Shown here one piece after another: positions 9,154 through 16,632 of a stretch of DNA of 64,000 nucleotides. This DNA comes from Larkinella sp965227735 (GTDB taxonomy: Bacteria; Bacteroidota; Bacteroidia; Cytophagales; Spirosomataceae): positions 4,588,001 through 4,652,000 of the forward strand of contig NZ_OZ245776.1 of NCBI RefSeq assembly GCF_965227735.1, given 5' to 3'. Position 1 is the first letter of the stretch, and each line of letters begins with the position of its first letter. The translations under genes and the position numbers were made by a program. The notes under the pieces were generated by a model, which saw only the letters and a list, made by a program, of their open reading frames with translations, did not search any database and had not been told where the DNA came from.

Positions 9154-9184
9154 TTGCATCGCATTTATTGCGGTCGTATATTTG
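9154..9184 (+). promoter_or_regulatory. Putative promoter of the Fur-family gene
   Basis: A TTG at 9154-9156 and TATATTTG at 9177-9184, 20 bp apart, fit the Bacteroidota -33/-7 pattern (TTTG or TTG, then TAnnTTTG). Transcription from here would leave a leader of about 100 nt before the ATG at 9289. The stretch between is AT-rich and then contains a GC-rich imperfect repeat (CACGCGCTCTGCGTGG). Confidence 0.55.
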
Positions 9185-9288
9185 TTTGAAATTAGTCTAA
9201 ATAATTTTAGGATTATTTTTTTGTTGGTCAGCGGCCGGTTTCCACGCGCTCTGCGTGGTGATGTAGAAGCCGTCACGGCCTTATTCTT

Positions 9289-9789
9289 ATGGCGAACCTA
9301 ACTCCATTGATTACGACAGCCCGAACGAAACTGGAAGAATATTTACTCATGAAAGGGCTGCGCCGGTCGTCGGAACGGTTTGCCATTCTGGAAGAGGTGT
9401 ATTCGCGCAATGACCATTTCGACGCCGAAGAATTGTATCAGGCCATGAAGGACCGGTCGTTTGCCGTTAGCCGGGCCACGGTATACAACACCCTGGATGT
9501 GCTGGTCGATTGCGGTCTGGTGAGCCGACACCAGTTTGGTGATGAGGATAATACGAAAAGCCGGTTTGAAAAATCACTCGGTCGGCAGCAACATGCGCAT
9601 TTGATTTGTGTCAACTGCCACCGCGTTATGGAGTTTTGTGATCCGCGTTTGCAACTGATCAAAACCACGGTTGGCAATATGCTGCAATTCCACGTCGAAT
9701 CGCATTCACTGGTTTTTTACGGCGAATGTGCGGACGAAGTTTGCGTGGCCCGGACGAAAGCCGCTGCGGCCAATGCCAGCGTACACTAG
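9289..9789 (+). CDS. Fur/PerR/Zur-family transcriptional regulator
   Basis: This 166-residue DNA-binding metal sensor would repress or activate metal-uptake or peroxide genes. The N-terminal winged helix spans roughly residues 15-90: GLRRSSERFAILEEVYSRNDHFDAEELY and the recognition helix in SRATVYNTLDVLVDCGLV. The dimerisation/metal domain has HAHLICVNCHRVMEF with the CxxC pair and a second pair in CADEVC, giving the structural zinc site. An alpha/beta linker lies between. Whether it is Fur, PerR or Zur cannot be decided from sequence. It converges with the DedA gene at 18 bp. Confidence 0.9.
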   Translation: MANLTPLITTARTKLEEYLLMKGLRRSSERFAILEEVYSRNDHFDAEELYQAMKDRSFAVSRATVYNTLDVLVDCGLVSRHQFGDEDNTKSRFEKSLGRQQHAHLICVNCHRVMEFCDPRLQLIKTTVGNMLQFHVESHSLVFYGECADEVCVARTKAAAANASVH

Positions 9790-9807
9790 CAGAAACGCAT
9801 TGTTGGA

Positions 9808-10461
9808 TTATTCGCTGACGGTTTCTTTTTCCTGTTTCATTTCTTTCCGGGCGTTGATGTAGCCCCGAATGACCGTGAAAGTAGTAACGGCCAGGAAGAA
9901 GATGATGATGTAGTGGACGTAATCGACGATCCAGGGGAATTTTTCGCCAAAATAATAACCGCCCCCCACCAGCGAGACCACCCAGATGGCTCCACCCAGA
10001 ACGTTGTAGAGCATAAAATACCGCATGTCCATTCGGATTAAACCCGAAAGAATGGGCGCAAACGTGCGGACAATGGGCAGAAACCGGGCTACGATCAGCG
10101 TTCGGCTGCCGTATTTCAGGAAATATTCGCGGGTGGTTTCGATGTATTTTTTCTTGAAAAACAGTGAATCCGGGCGGTTTTGCAGCCGTTCACCGAAATA
10201 CCGCCCCGTCAGATACCCCACCAGCGACCCCACCACCGCGGCCCCGAAAATGCAGAGCAGCAACAGCCACAGGGGAACAGCCAGAATTTTGGTGCCGGCA
10301 AAAACGCCCGACAGAAACAGCAGGTAATCGCCCGGCAGGAAAAAGCCGAAAAAAACACCGTTTTCGATGAAAATAATGAGGGTAATCAATACCAGCCCGC
10401 CCGTCCGAATGATTTCCTCGGAATTGAGTAAGTATTGGAAAAATTCGGCGATCTGGTTCAT
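9808..10461 (-). CDS. DedA-family membrane protein
   Basis: This 217-residue inner-membrane protein belongs to the DedA/SNARE-associated family, some members of which flip undecaprenyl phosphate or other phospholipids. After a short N-terminus come hydrophobic helices. Family motifs include ENGVFFGFFLPGDYLLFLSG, given here only as a location (about residues 34-53), the GSLVGYLTGRYFG segment, and RTLIVARFLPIVRTFAPILSG (about 124-144), whose arginines are typical. A final helix ends near residue 200, followed by a basic tail. The start at 10461 directly abuts a repeat-rich intergenic palindrome. Confidence 0.88.
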   Translation of the reverse strand: MNQIAEFFQYLLNSEEIIRTGGLVLITLIIFIENGVFFGFFLPGDYLLFLSGVFAGTKILAVPLWLLLLCIFGAAVVGSLVGYLTGRYFGERLQNRPDSLFFKKKYIETTREYFLKYGSRTLIVARFLPIVRTFAPILSGLIRMDMRYFMLYNVLGGAIWVVSLVGGGYYFGEKFPWIVDYVHYIIIFFLAVTTFTVIRGYINARKEMKQEKETVSE

Positions 10462-10469
10462 CTTTGCAA

Positions 10470-10574
10470 TGAGTGAATGAGTGAATGAGCGAATGAGTGA
10501 ATAAATCGAAGATCACGCTTTGAACCAATGGCACTGCGTCAGCTATTCACTAAATCACTCATTCGCTCATTCAC
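10470..10574. repeat. Intergenic inverted repeat built from GAATGAGT units
   Basis: The left side is a short tandem array of GTGAATGA / GCGAATGA units (10471-10503). The right side (10544-10574) is its inverted copy ATTCACTAAATCACTCATT followed by CGCTCATTCAC. The unpaired centre contains TGCGTCAGC, also seen in the TTTACGG palindromes. It fills the gap between DedA and the ABC-F gene, which are both on the minus strand. Confidence 0.75.
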
Positions 10575-10576
10575 AA

Positions 10577-12460
10577 TTAAATATAGTCCGCCAGTTCAAG
10601 CCAGCGGTCGGATTTTAGGGAAATTTCCTGTTCGATTTGCTCAATTTGCCGGGCCCAGGATGTCAGTTCTTCGTGACTTTCGGAACCGGTATTCAGTTGA
10701 TCCAATAAACCGCTTTTTCGTTGTTCCAGTTCCTCAATTTCTTTTTCTAACGTTTCATATTCCCGCTGCTCTTTGAAAGACAGTTTGCGCTTGCTTTCCG
10801 TCACCGGAGCAACGGGTTTACTTTCTGGAAATGAGACGGTTGGCGTTGCCTTTGGTTTGTCGGCGGTTTTGCGATCGGCGGGTTGACTGGCTTTCCGCTC
10901 CCGGTAATCGGTGTAATTGCCCGGAAAGTCGCTGATTTTACCGTTGCCTTCAAAAATAAAGGCGTGATCGATCAGCCGATCCATAAAATAACGGTCGTGG
11001 GATACGAGCAGTATGCAACCGGGAAAATTCAGCAGAAATTCTTCCAGTACGTTGAGCGTCGTAATGTCCAGGTCGTTGGTCGGTTCATCCAGAATCAGGA
11101 AGTTGGGATTTTGCACCAGCACCAGCAACAACTGCAACCGCCGTTTTTCACCACCCGACAGTTTGTGGACGTAATCGTACTGCTTGTTGCGGTCGAACAG
11201 GAAATGCTGCAAAAACTGCGATGCCGTCACGGTTTCGCCCGTTCCGAGTTTCATCACTTCAGCCACATCCTGCACCACGTCGATCACCCGCTGGTTGTCG
11301 GGCAGCACCAGATCCGATTGGGTGTAATAGCCAATTTTGACGGTTCCGCCGGTGCTGATGATGCCGGAGTCGGGGCGCAGTTCGCCCGTAATCATGTTGA
11401 GCAGGGTGGTTTTGCCCATCCCGTTTTTCCCGATGATGCCGATGCGGTCGTTCCGGCGGAAGGTATACGTAAAATGGTCGAGCAGCACCTTTTCGCCAAA
11501 GCGTTTGCTGACATTTTCCATTTCGATGATTTTGCTGCCCAGCCGCGTCGTCCGGATGTTCAATTCCAGTTGGTCGTTGCCCAGTTTGGTGTGCGCTTTG
11601 GCGTTCACCTCATCGAACGCATCGACCCGGTATTGCGCTTTGGTGCCGCGGGCTTTGGGTTGCCGACGCATCCAGTCCAGTTCGCGCCGGAAAAGATTTT
11701 TTGCCTTGTCGACCTCAGCCGCCAGAATGGCCTGCCGCTCGGCTTTCTTTTCCAGGTAGTAGGCATAATTGCCTTTGTAACTGAACAGCGTTTGCTGGTC
11801 GAGTTCGACAATCTGATTGCAAACCCGGTCCAGAAAATACCGGTCGTGCGACACCAGCAGGAGGGTAGAATTGTTGGTCGACAAAAAGTTTTCCAGCCAC
11901 TCGATGGTTTCCAGATCGAGGTGGTTGGTCGGTTCATCCATGATCAGCAGATCCGGTGCTTCGATCAGCACCTGCGCCATGGCCACCCGTTTGCGTTGGC
12001 CACCCGAAAGGGTCGAAACCCGTTGCGTGACGTCGTGAATGCCCAATTGCCCCAGAATCTGCTTCAACTGCGTTTCATAGTCCCAGGCCTGAAGCGTGTC
12101 CATCTGCTGCATGGCCCGGTCGAGCGCGTCGTGATTTTCGGACAGCAGGGCTTTTTCATACTGCTCAATGGCGAGCAAAGCTGGATTGTCGCCGGTCAAA
12201 ACGACTTCCATCACCGTCAGATTGTCGTCCAGTTGCGGTTGCTGTTCCAGAAAGCCGACGGTAATGTCTTTGCGGATGCTGACCAATCCTTCGTCGGAAG
12301 GCATCAACCCGGCCAGAATGGATAATAAGGTAGACTTGCCCGTACCGTTGGCACCAACGATGGCGACTTTATCCCCCCGGCTCATTCCGAACGTTACGTT
12401 GCGGAATAACCATTTGTCGCCGAAGGATTTGGAGAGATTTTCTGCTGATAGATAATTCAT
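10577..12460 (-). CDS. ABC-F family ATPase (Uup-like)
   Basis: This soluble protein of 627 residues (from the ATG at 12460; an in-frame TTG nine bases earlier is less likely) has two ABC ATPase domains and no membrane segment, as in translation-associated ABC-F factors. Domain 1 has Walker A GANGTGKS at 36-43, signature LSGGQRKRVAMAQVL and Walker B LLIMDEPTNHLDL. Domain 2 has GKNGMGKTTL, LSGGEKRRLQLLL and FLILDEPTNDLDI. The interdomain linker (about residues 230-300) contains AEVDKAKNLFRRELDWMRR and is rich in basic residues. The C-terminal 80 residues are a charged coiled coil as in Uup. The role is probably ribosome rescue or accuracy. A resistance role is not indicated by context. Confidence 0.9.
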   Translation of the reverse strand: MNYLSAENLSKSFGDKWLFRNVTFGMSRGDKVAIVGANGTGKSTLLSILAGLMPSDEGLVSIRKDITVGFLEQQPQLDDNLTVMEVVLTGDNPALLAIEQYEKALLSENHDALDRAMQQMDTLQAWDYETQLKQILGQLGIHDVTQRVSTLSGGQRKRVAMAQVLIEAPDLLIMDEPTNHLDLETIEWLENFLSTNNSTLLLVSHDRYFLDRVCNQIVELDQQTLFSYKGNYAYYLEKKAERQAILAAEVDKAKNLFRRELDWMRRQPKARGTKAQYRVDAFDEVNAKAHTKLGNDQLELNIRTTRLGSKIIEMENVSKRFGEKVLLDHFTYTFRRNDRIGIIGKNGMGKTTLLNMITGELRPDSGIISTGGTVKIGYYTQSDLVLPDNQRVIDVVQDVAEVMKLGTGETVTASQFLQHFLFDRNKQYDYVHKLSGGEKRRLQLLLVLVQNPNFLILDEPTNDLDITTLNVLEEFLLNFPGCILLVSHDRYFMDRLIDHAFIFEGNGKISDFPGNYTDYRERKASQPADRKTADKPKATPTVSFPESKPVAPVTESKRKLSFKEQREYETLEKEIEELEQRKSGLLDQLNTGSESHEELTSWARQIEQIEQEISLKSDRWLELADYI

Positions 12461-12466
12461 TGTCCG

Positions 12467-12474
12467 CAAAGATA
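12467..12474 (-). promoter_or_regulatory. Putative -7 box directly upstream of the ABC-F start
   Basis: TATCTTTG on the minus strand fits TAnnTTTG and ends only six bases before the ATG at 12460. If used, transcription would start at or near the A of the start codon, giving a leaderless mRNA. No good -33 TTG was found at the usual distance, so confidence is low. Confidence 0.3.
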
Positions 12475-12509
12475 CGCATCCTGAACCGGATCGCCGAAGT
12501 AAACTATGG

Positions 12510-12590
12510 GATGGGAACGCGGATTGAACGGATTGAAACGGATTTTATCAGTGCAAATCCGTCCCAATCCGTTCAATCCGCGTTCCCATC
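12510..12590. repeat. Long near-perfect intergenic palindrome (GCGGATTGAACGGATT family)
   Basis: Arms 12510-12545 and 12555-12590 are 36 bp each with two mismatches and a 9-bp loop. The arm begins GATGGGAACGCGGATTGAAC and continues with two more ATTGAA(A)CGG words. It lies between divergent genes (ABC-F on minus, SUMF1-like on plus), so it is not a simple terminator of either. A transcript through it would form a very stable stem. Confidence 0.85.
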
Positions 12591-12694
12591 TCCACCAGAC
12601 AAGCGGCTCTACAATAGAATTTCCGGTCTAAATGTGGTAAATTTCCGCTCTGGTTTTCTTTATAGATTTTAGAGCTTAATTCAGTACCTAATTC

Positions 12695-13690
12695 ATGCAA
12701 AAATTCATTGCTCTGTTCGGTGCCGCGTGTGTGATCTCAGCGAGCAGTCTGGCCCAGGTAACCGACGATGTAACCAAATCCTATACCCAACCCATTCCGG
12801 GCAGCACCCAGGTCTATGATCTGGTGGCGATTCCGGGCGGGGAATACATGATGGGGAGTCCGGCGGCTGAAAAAGGCCGCAAACCCGATGAAGGGCCGCA
12901 GCACAAAGTGACCATCGAGCCGTTCTGGATGGGAAAGATGGAGGTGACCTGGGACCTGTTCGATCTGTTTGCCTTCAAGAACATGGAAAAAGAGATGGCA
13001 AACCGGACGCCCGGTTTCGATTTAGCCAAAACCGATGCCGCCACGCGACCAAGTCCACCGTACGTGGATATGTCGTTTGGGATGGGTCGGGAGGGGTATC
13101 CGGCCATTAACATGACGCAATATTCGGCCATTCATTTCTGTGCCTGGCTGTACGCCAAAACCGGTATTTTCTACCGTCTGCCCACCGAAGCCGAGTGGGA
13201 ATATGCCTGCCGCGCCGGAACCAAGACACCGTATTCATTCGGCGCTGATGCCAAACAATTGGGCGAATATGCCTGGTTTACCGGCAACAGCGACGGTTCG
13301 TATAAGCAGGTTGGCAAGAAAAAACCCAATCCCTGGGGCTTGCACGACATGCACGGTAACGTGATGGAGTGGACGCTCGACCAGTATTACCCGGATTATT
13401 ACGCCAAGAAAGCGAAAGGCGAAGTGAAGGAGCCGTATGCCAAAGTGAAGGAGCTTTATCCAAACGCCGTGCGGGGTGGCTCGTGGGACGATGATGCGCC
13501 CGTGTTGCGATCAGCGGCCCGGACGCCGTCGGCTCCGGCCTGGAAAATGCTCGACCCGCAGGCTCCCAAAAGCGAGTGGTGGCTGACGAGTGCGTCGTTT
13601 GTTGGTTTTCGGGTGGTTCGTCCGGCTAAAAAACCGTCGGAAGAAGAAATTAAGGCGTATTATAATCCGCCGTTGATTGAGGAGTATTGA
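12695..13690 (+). CDS. Secreted SUMF1/FGE-fold protein, probably not a catalytic FGE
   Basis: This 331-residue protein has a Sec signal peptide (residues 1-20, ending SSLAQ) and a formylglycine-generating-enzyme-sulfatase (SUMF1) domain over the rest. Landmarks are IPGGEYMMGSPAAEKG, EPFWMGKMEVTWDLF, RLPTEAEWEYACRAG, DMHGNVMEWTLDQY, AVRGGSWDDDAP and FVGFRVVRP. True FGE enzymes carry a pair of redox cysteines just after the RGGS segment; here that position reads WDDDAPVLRSAARTP with none. The protein is therefore more likely a structural, binding or gliding-type SUMF1 relative than the maturase of the sulfatase at 52492-53877. A Tat-exported oxidoreductase gene follows 66 bp downstream and is likely co-transcribed. 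Confidence 0.85.
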   Translation: MQKFIALFGAACVISASSLAQVTDDVTKSYTQPIPGSTQVYDLVAIPGGEYMMGSPAAEKGRKPDEGPQHKVTIEPFWMGKMEVTWDLFDLFAFKNMEKEMANRTPGFDLAKTDAATRPSPPYVDMSFGMGREGYPAINMTQYSAIHFCAWLYAKTGIFYRLPTEAEWEYACRAGTKTPYSFGADAKQLGEYAWFTGNSDGSYKQVGKKKPNPWGLHDMHGNVMEWTLDQYYPDYYAKKAKGEVKEPYAKVKELYPNAVRGGSWDDDAPVLRSAARTPSAPAWKMLDPQAPKSEWWLTSASFVGFRVVRPAKKPSEEEIKAYYNPPLIEEY

Positions 13691-13756
13691 TTACCAGTTG
13701 CTTTTAGAATGCCTGTTAGTAGACGCTATTTATCTTATTTCTAAACCTTGTTTCCT

Positions 13757-15082
13757 ATGTCAAACGAATCAAACCGCCGGGAGTTTCTGAAACAATCCGG
13801 CCTGCTCACGGGCGGAGCCCTGTTGACGACTCTGCCTTCTTTTGCATCTTCTTATGGTTTCAACAACTCGGCTGATGATACCATCAAAGTAGCACTCATT
13901 GGCTGCGGTGGCCGGGGAAAAGGTGCTGCGCTTCAGGCCCTGAAGTCCAAGCAGAATGTGAAGATCGTAGCGATTGCCGATGCGTTCCGCGATCGCCTGG
14001 ACGACGCGTATAAAACTTTAAATCAAAATCCAGAACTGGCGAAGCGGGTCGATATTCCGGAAGAACGCAAGTTTGTCGGATTCGACGCGTATCAAAAAGC
14101 CATTCCCCTGGCTGATGTCGTGATTCTGGCAACTCCTCCGGGTTTCCGGCCGATGATGTTTGAAGAAGCCGTGAAGCAAAACAAACACATCTTCATGGAA
14201 AAACCGGTGGCCACCGATGCGCCGGGGGTTCGCCGGGTGCTGGCGGCTGCGGAAGAAGCCAAGAAGAAAAAACTGAACGTGGTGGTGGGTTTGCAACGCC
14301 ATTATCAACCCAATTACCGCGAGATGGTTAAGCGGATTCACGACGGTGCACTGGGCGACATCATCGGAGGCTCGGTCTATTGGGTGAGCGGGGGCGTTTG
14401 GGTAAATCCGCGCAAGCCGAACCAGACCGAAATGGAACACCAGATGCGGAACTGGTATTATTTCAACTGGCTCTGCGGGGATCACATCAACGAGCAGCAC
14501 ATTCACAACATCGACGTCGCCAACTGGGTGAAAAGAGGCTATCCCGTGTCCGCGCAGGGAACGGGTGGCCGTCAGGTGCGTACCGGAAAAGAGTACGGCG
14601 AAATTTTTGACCACCACATTGTCGATTACGTTTACGAAGACGGAACGCTGATCAACAGCCAGTGTCGCCACTACGAAGGCACGTTTAGCAAAGTGGACGA
14701 AGCTTTCCTGGGCACCAAAGGCCGCGTTGATTCCTTCGGGCGACAAAGCATCCTGAAAGACCACAAAGGCGGTTCGATTTATACCCACAACGGCAAAGGC
14801 GACGGCGATCCGTACCAGATCGAACACGACGAACTGTTTGCGGCCATTGCCAAAAACGAATACAAATTCTGGGATGCCGAAAACGGCGCAAAAAGCACGC
14901 TGACGGCCATCATGGGCCGGATGGCGACGTATTCGGGCAAAGTGGTGAAGTGGGATGAAGCTCTGAACTCAAACATCAACCTGTTTCCCGACAAACTGGC
15001 GTGGGATGCGAATCCGAAACTGTTACCAAACGCAGACGGTTTTTATCCGATTGCCGTTCCGGGCAAAACCGTGGCGGTTTAA
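13757..15082 (+). CDS. Tat-exported Gfo/Idh/MocA-family oxidoreductase
   Basis: This 441-residue protein starts at MSNESNRREFLKQSG; a TTG nine bases upstream was rejected because the ATG gives a standard Tat leader. The twin-arginine motif NRREFLK is followed by a hydrophobic stretch to about residue 33. The Rossmann domain has VALIGCGGRGKG (about 46-57), and the EKPVATDAPGVRR motif marks the dehydrogenase family. CGDHINEQHIHNIDVANWV, around 237-255, provides the catalytic-site histidines. Secreted members of this family act on glycosides or polyols in the periplasm of Bacteroidota, but the substrate is unknown. It follows the SUMF1-fold gene and ends in a strong intrinsic terminator. Confidence 0.88.
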   Translation: MSNESNRREFLKQSGLLTGGALLTTLPSFASSYGFNNSADDTIKVALIGCGGRGKGAALQALKSKQNVKIVAIADAFRDRLDDAYKTLNQNPELAKRVDIPEERKFVGFDAYQKAIPLADVVILATPPGFRPMMFEEAVKQNKHIFMEKPVATDAPGVRRVLAAAEEAKKKKLNVVVGLQRHYQPNYREMVKRIHDGALGDIIGGSVYWVSGGVWVNPRKPNQTEMEHQMRNWYYFNWLCGDHINEQHIHNIDVANWVKRGYPVSAQGTGGRQVRTGKEYGEIFDHHIVDYVYEDGTLINSQCRHYEGTFSKVDEAFLGTKGRVDSFGRQSILKDHKGGSIYTHNGKGDGDPYQIEHDELFAAIAKNEYKFWDAENGAKSTLTAIMGRMATYSGKVVKWDEALNSNINLFPDKLAWDANPKLLPNADGFYPIAVPGKTVAV

Positions 15083-15107
15083 TCGCTCAACAACTGATTT
15101 TGAATCC

Positions 15108-15136
15108 AAAAAGGGAGCCGACGGCTCCCTTTTTTT
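15108..15136 (+). terminator. Intrinsic terminator after the Gfo/Idh/MocA gene
   Basis: GGGAGCC (15113-15119) pairs with GGCTCCC (15123-15129) around a three-base loop. The stem is preceded by five As and followed by seven Ts at 15130-15136. It starts 26 bp after the stop codon. Confidence 0.9.
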
Positions 15137-15187
15137 CGTACCCATGGTCGAACCTGCCGCTTCAATACGTGTTTTTTAGCGGGATCA

Positions 15188-15541
15188 CACGGACTAATTG
15201 ATTGAAAAAAATAACCGCTGGACTACTCGTTTGGCTTATCAGCCCACAGCTTTAGCTGTGGGCTGATAAACATTCATTTCGGCGGTTATTAAATTTAACA
15301 CAAACTGTGAGATTATTGACCCCGGAGCGGTCCGATGTTAATAGCAAATCGGTATTTCAAGAGTTCCCGGCGTGCCGGAGGTACGCGATACAGGCTTAGG
15401 TGCGTACCTCCGGCACGCCGGGAGTGCTCAGCATACTCATTTGCTATTAACATTACGTGCCGCTGGCACTCAAACAACTGTTAGGCAAAGCCATCATCTC
15501 ATAGATGGCGTTAAATTTAAATCAATAAGTCCGGGGTACGT
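15188..15541. mobile_element. Non-coding element with terminal inverted repeats (element A)
   Basis: The left end (15188-15207) reads CACGGACTAATTGATTGAAA. The right end (about 15518-15535) reads, in complement, CCGGACTTATTGATTTAAA. These match the ends of the element at 31240-31492. Inside, 15210-15289 is a palindrome bounded by AATAACCGC and GCGGTTATT whose core is TATCAGCCCACAGCT and its complement. A second nested palindrome occupies 15335-15453. There is no open frame of note. The 354-bp element fills the gap between the terminator at 15136 and the ApbE start at 15561 and may carry that gene's promoter region. A MITE-like or REP-like identity is inference. Confidence 0.65.
15335..15453. 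repeat. Nested palindrome inside element A
   Basis: Outer arms 15335-15349 and 15439-15453 are 15 bp and perfect (ATGTTAATAGCAAAT). Inner arms 15366-15386 and 15402-15422 are 21 bp and perfect, starting CCCGGCGTGCCGGAGG. The inner stem is very GC-rich. A second palindrome of this strength inside element A suggests stacking of hairpin units. Confidence 0.85.
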
Positions 15542-15560
15542 AAGTTTCGATTTTTGCAAT

Positions 15561-16547
15561 ATGAAACAAGTCCTATTCCTCGTCTTCATTTTATCAGGAT
15601 TCTGCGCTACAGCGCAGGTGTTGCGAAAACGAACCGTCAAATTAATGGGCAGCCGGTTCGACATCACGATTGTTGCCCGGGATTCCCTCTCGGCGGAACA
15701 AAACATTGATGCCGTAATTGCCGAAGTGACGCGGATCGAAAATCTGATTTCGGACTGGAAGTCCGATTCCCAGATTTCGCAGGTGAACCAAAATGCCGGG
15801 ATCGGCCCGGTGCGAGTGGATGCTGAAGTGTTTGCCCTGACCGAGCGGGCGCTCCGGTTTTCGAAAATCACGAAAGGCGCTTTCGACATTAGTTTTGCCG
15901 CAATGGACCGAATCTGGAAGTTTGACGGCTCGATGACGGAAATGCCCAGCCCGGAAGCGGTTAAGAAATCGGTGGAGAAGGTCGGCTATGAAAACATTGT
16001 GTTAGACCGTAAGCATTCTACTATTTTCCTGAAGAGAAAAGGCATGAAAATTGGCTTCGGTGCGCTGGGCGAGGGCTATGCCGCCGACCGCTGTCGCGAC
16101 CTGATGCTGGCCAAAGGCATCAAAGCCGGGATTGTCAACGGTTCCGGGGACATGAGCACCTGGGGAAAACAGCCGGACGGCAGCGACTGGGCCATCGGCA
16201 TCACCAACCCGATCCGGAAAGACACGGTTTTCGCCATCGTGCCGCTGCGGCAGAGTGCCGTGGTGACCTCCGGAAGTTACGAGAAATTCGTGGTGTTCAA
16301 CAGCAAGCGGTATGCCCACATCATCAACCCCGTTACGGGTTATCCGGCTACGGGCGTTTGCAGCGTGACGGTTTTTGGCCCCAGTGCCGAAACCGCCAAC
16401 GGGTTCAGTACGTCGCTGATGGTGCTGGGAAAAGACGCGGGCCTGAAACTGATCAATCAGTATCCCGACTACCGCTGCATCCTGATCACCGACGAAGGCC
16501 GGATTTTTTCTTCCCGAAATCTGGATGTGAAGGCATACAGTTTGTAG
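15561..16547 (+). CDS. apbE: FAD:protein FMN transferase
   Basis: This 328-residue ApbE-family enzyme covalently attaches FMN to Thr/Ser of exported proteins, using FAD. The start at MKQVLFLVFILSGFCATAQ gives a signal peptide; a much longer open frame upstream runs through the repeat element and is not coding. Family landmarks are LMGSRFDITI near residue 28, the magnesium/FAD loop GFGALGEGYAADRCRDLM, NGSGDMSTWG and HIINPVTGYPATGVCSV, with the last containing the catalytic H-x-I-[ND]-P block. It acts outside the cytoplasm. The likely client is encoded in the nearby DUF2271/PepSY group at 19304-23482, though that group is on the other strand. Confidence 0.9.
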   Translation: MKQVLFLVFILSGFCATAQVLRKRTVKLMGSRFDITIVARDSLSAEQNIDAVIAEVTRIENLISDWKSDSQISQVNQNAGIGPVRVDAEVFALTERALRFSKITKGAFDISFAAMDRIWKFDGSMTEMPSPEAVKKSVEKVGYENIVLDRKHSTIFLKRKGMKIGFGALGEGYAADRCRDLMLAKGIKAGIVNGSGDMSTWGKQPDGSDWAIGITNPIRKDTVFAIVPLRQSAVVTSGSYEKFVVFNSKRYAHIINPVTGYPATGVCSVTVFGPSAETANGFSTSLMVLGKDAGLKLINQYPDYRCILITDEGRIFSSRNLDVKAYSL

Positions 16548-16632
16548 ATTCCTGGCTTGATTTTATTGGCGTACTATCTGTTTTTGTGTCAAAGTTTTCT
16601 ATTTTGCTTTGCACAAATCCTCCCGAGCTTTC

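Noticed and set aside
10883..12325. 480-codon open frame on the plus strand
   Set aside because: It lies entirely inside the ABC-F gene in antisense. The encoded sequence has no domain, and the minus-strand product has complete Walker and signature motifs.
12695..13690. Annotation as a sulfatase-maturing FGE
   Set aside because: The fold matches, but the paired cysteines required for formylglycine formation are not present after RGGS.
15188..15541. CRISPR array or riboswitch as an explanation for the palindromes
   Set aside because: There are no equal-length direct repeats with unique spacers and no Cas genes. The structures are single large inverted repeats.
15372..15560. N-terminal extension of the apbE frame through the repeat element
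   Set aside because: The extension reads through palindromic non-coding DNA, while MKQVLFLVFILSG at 15561 forms a normal signal peptide.
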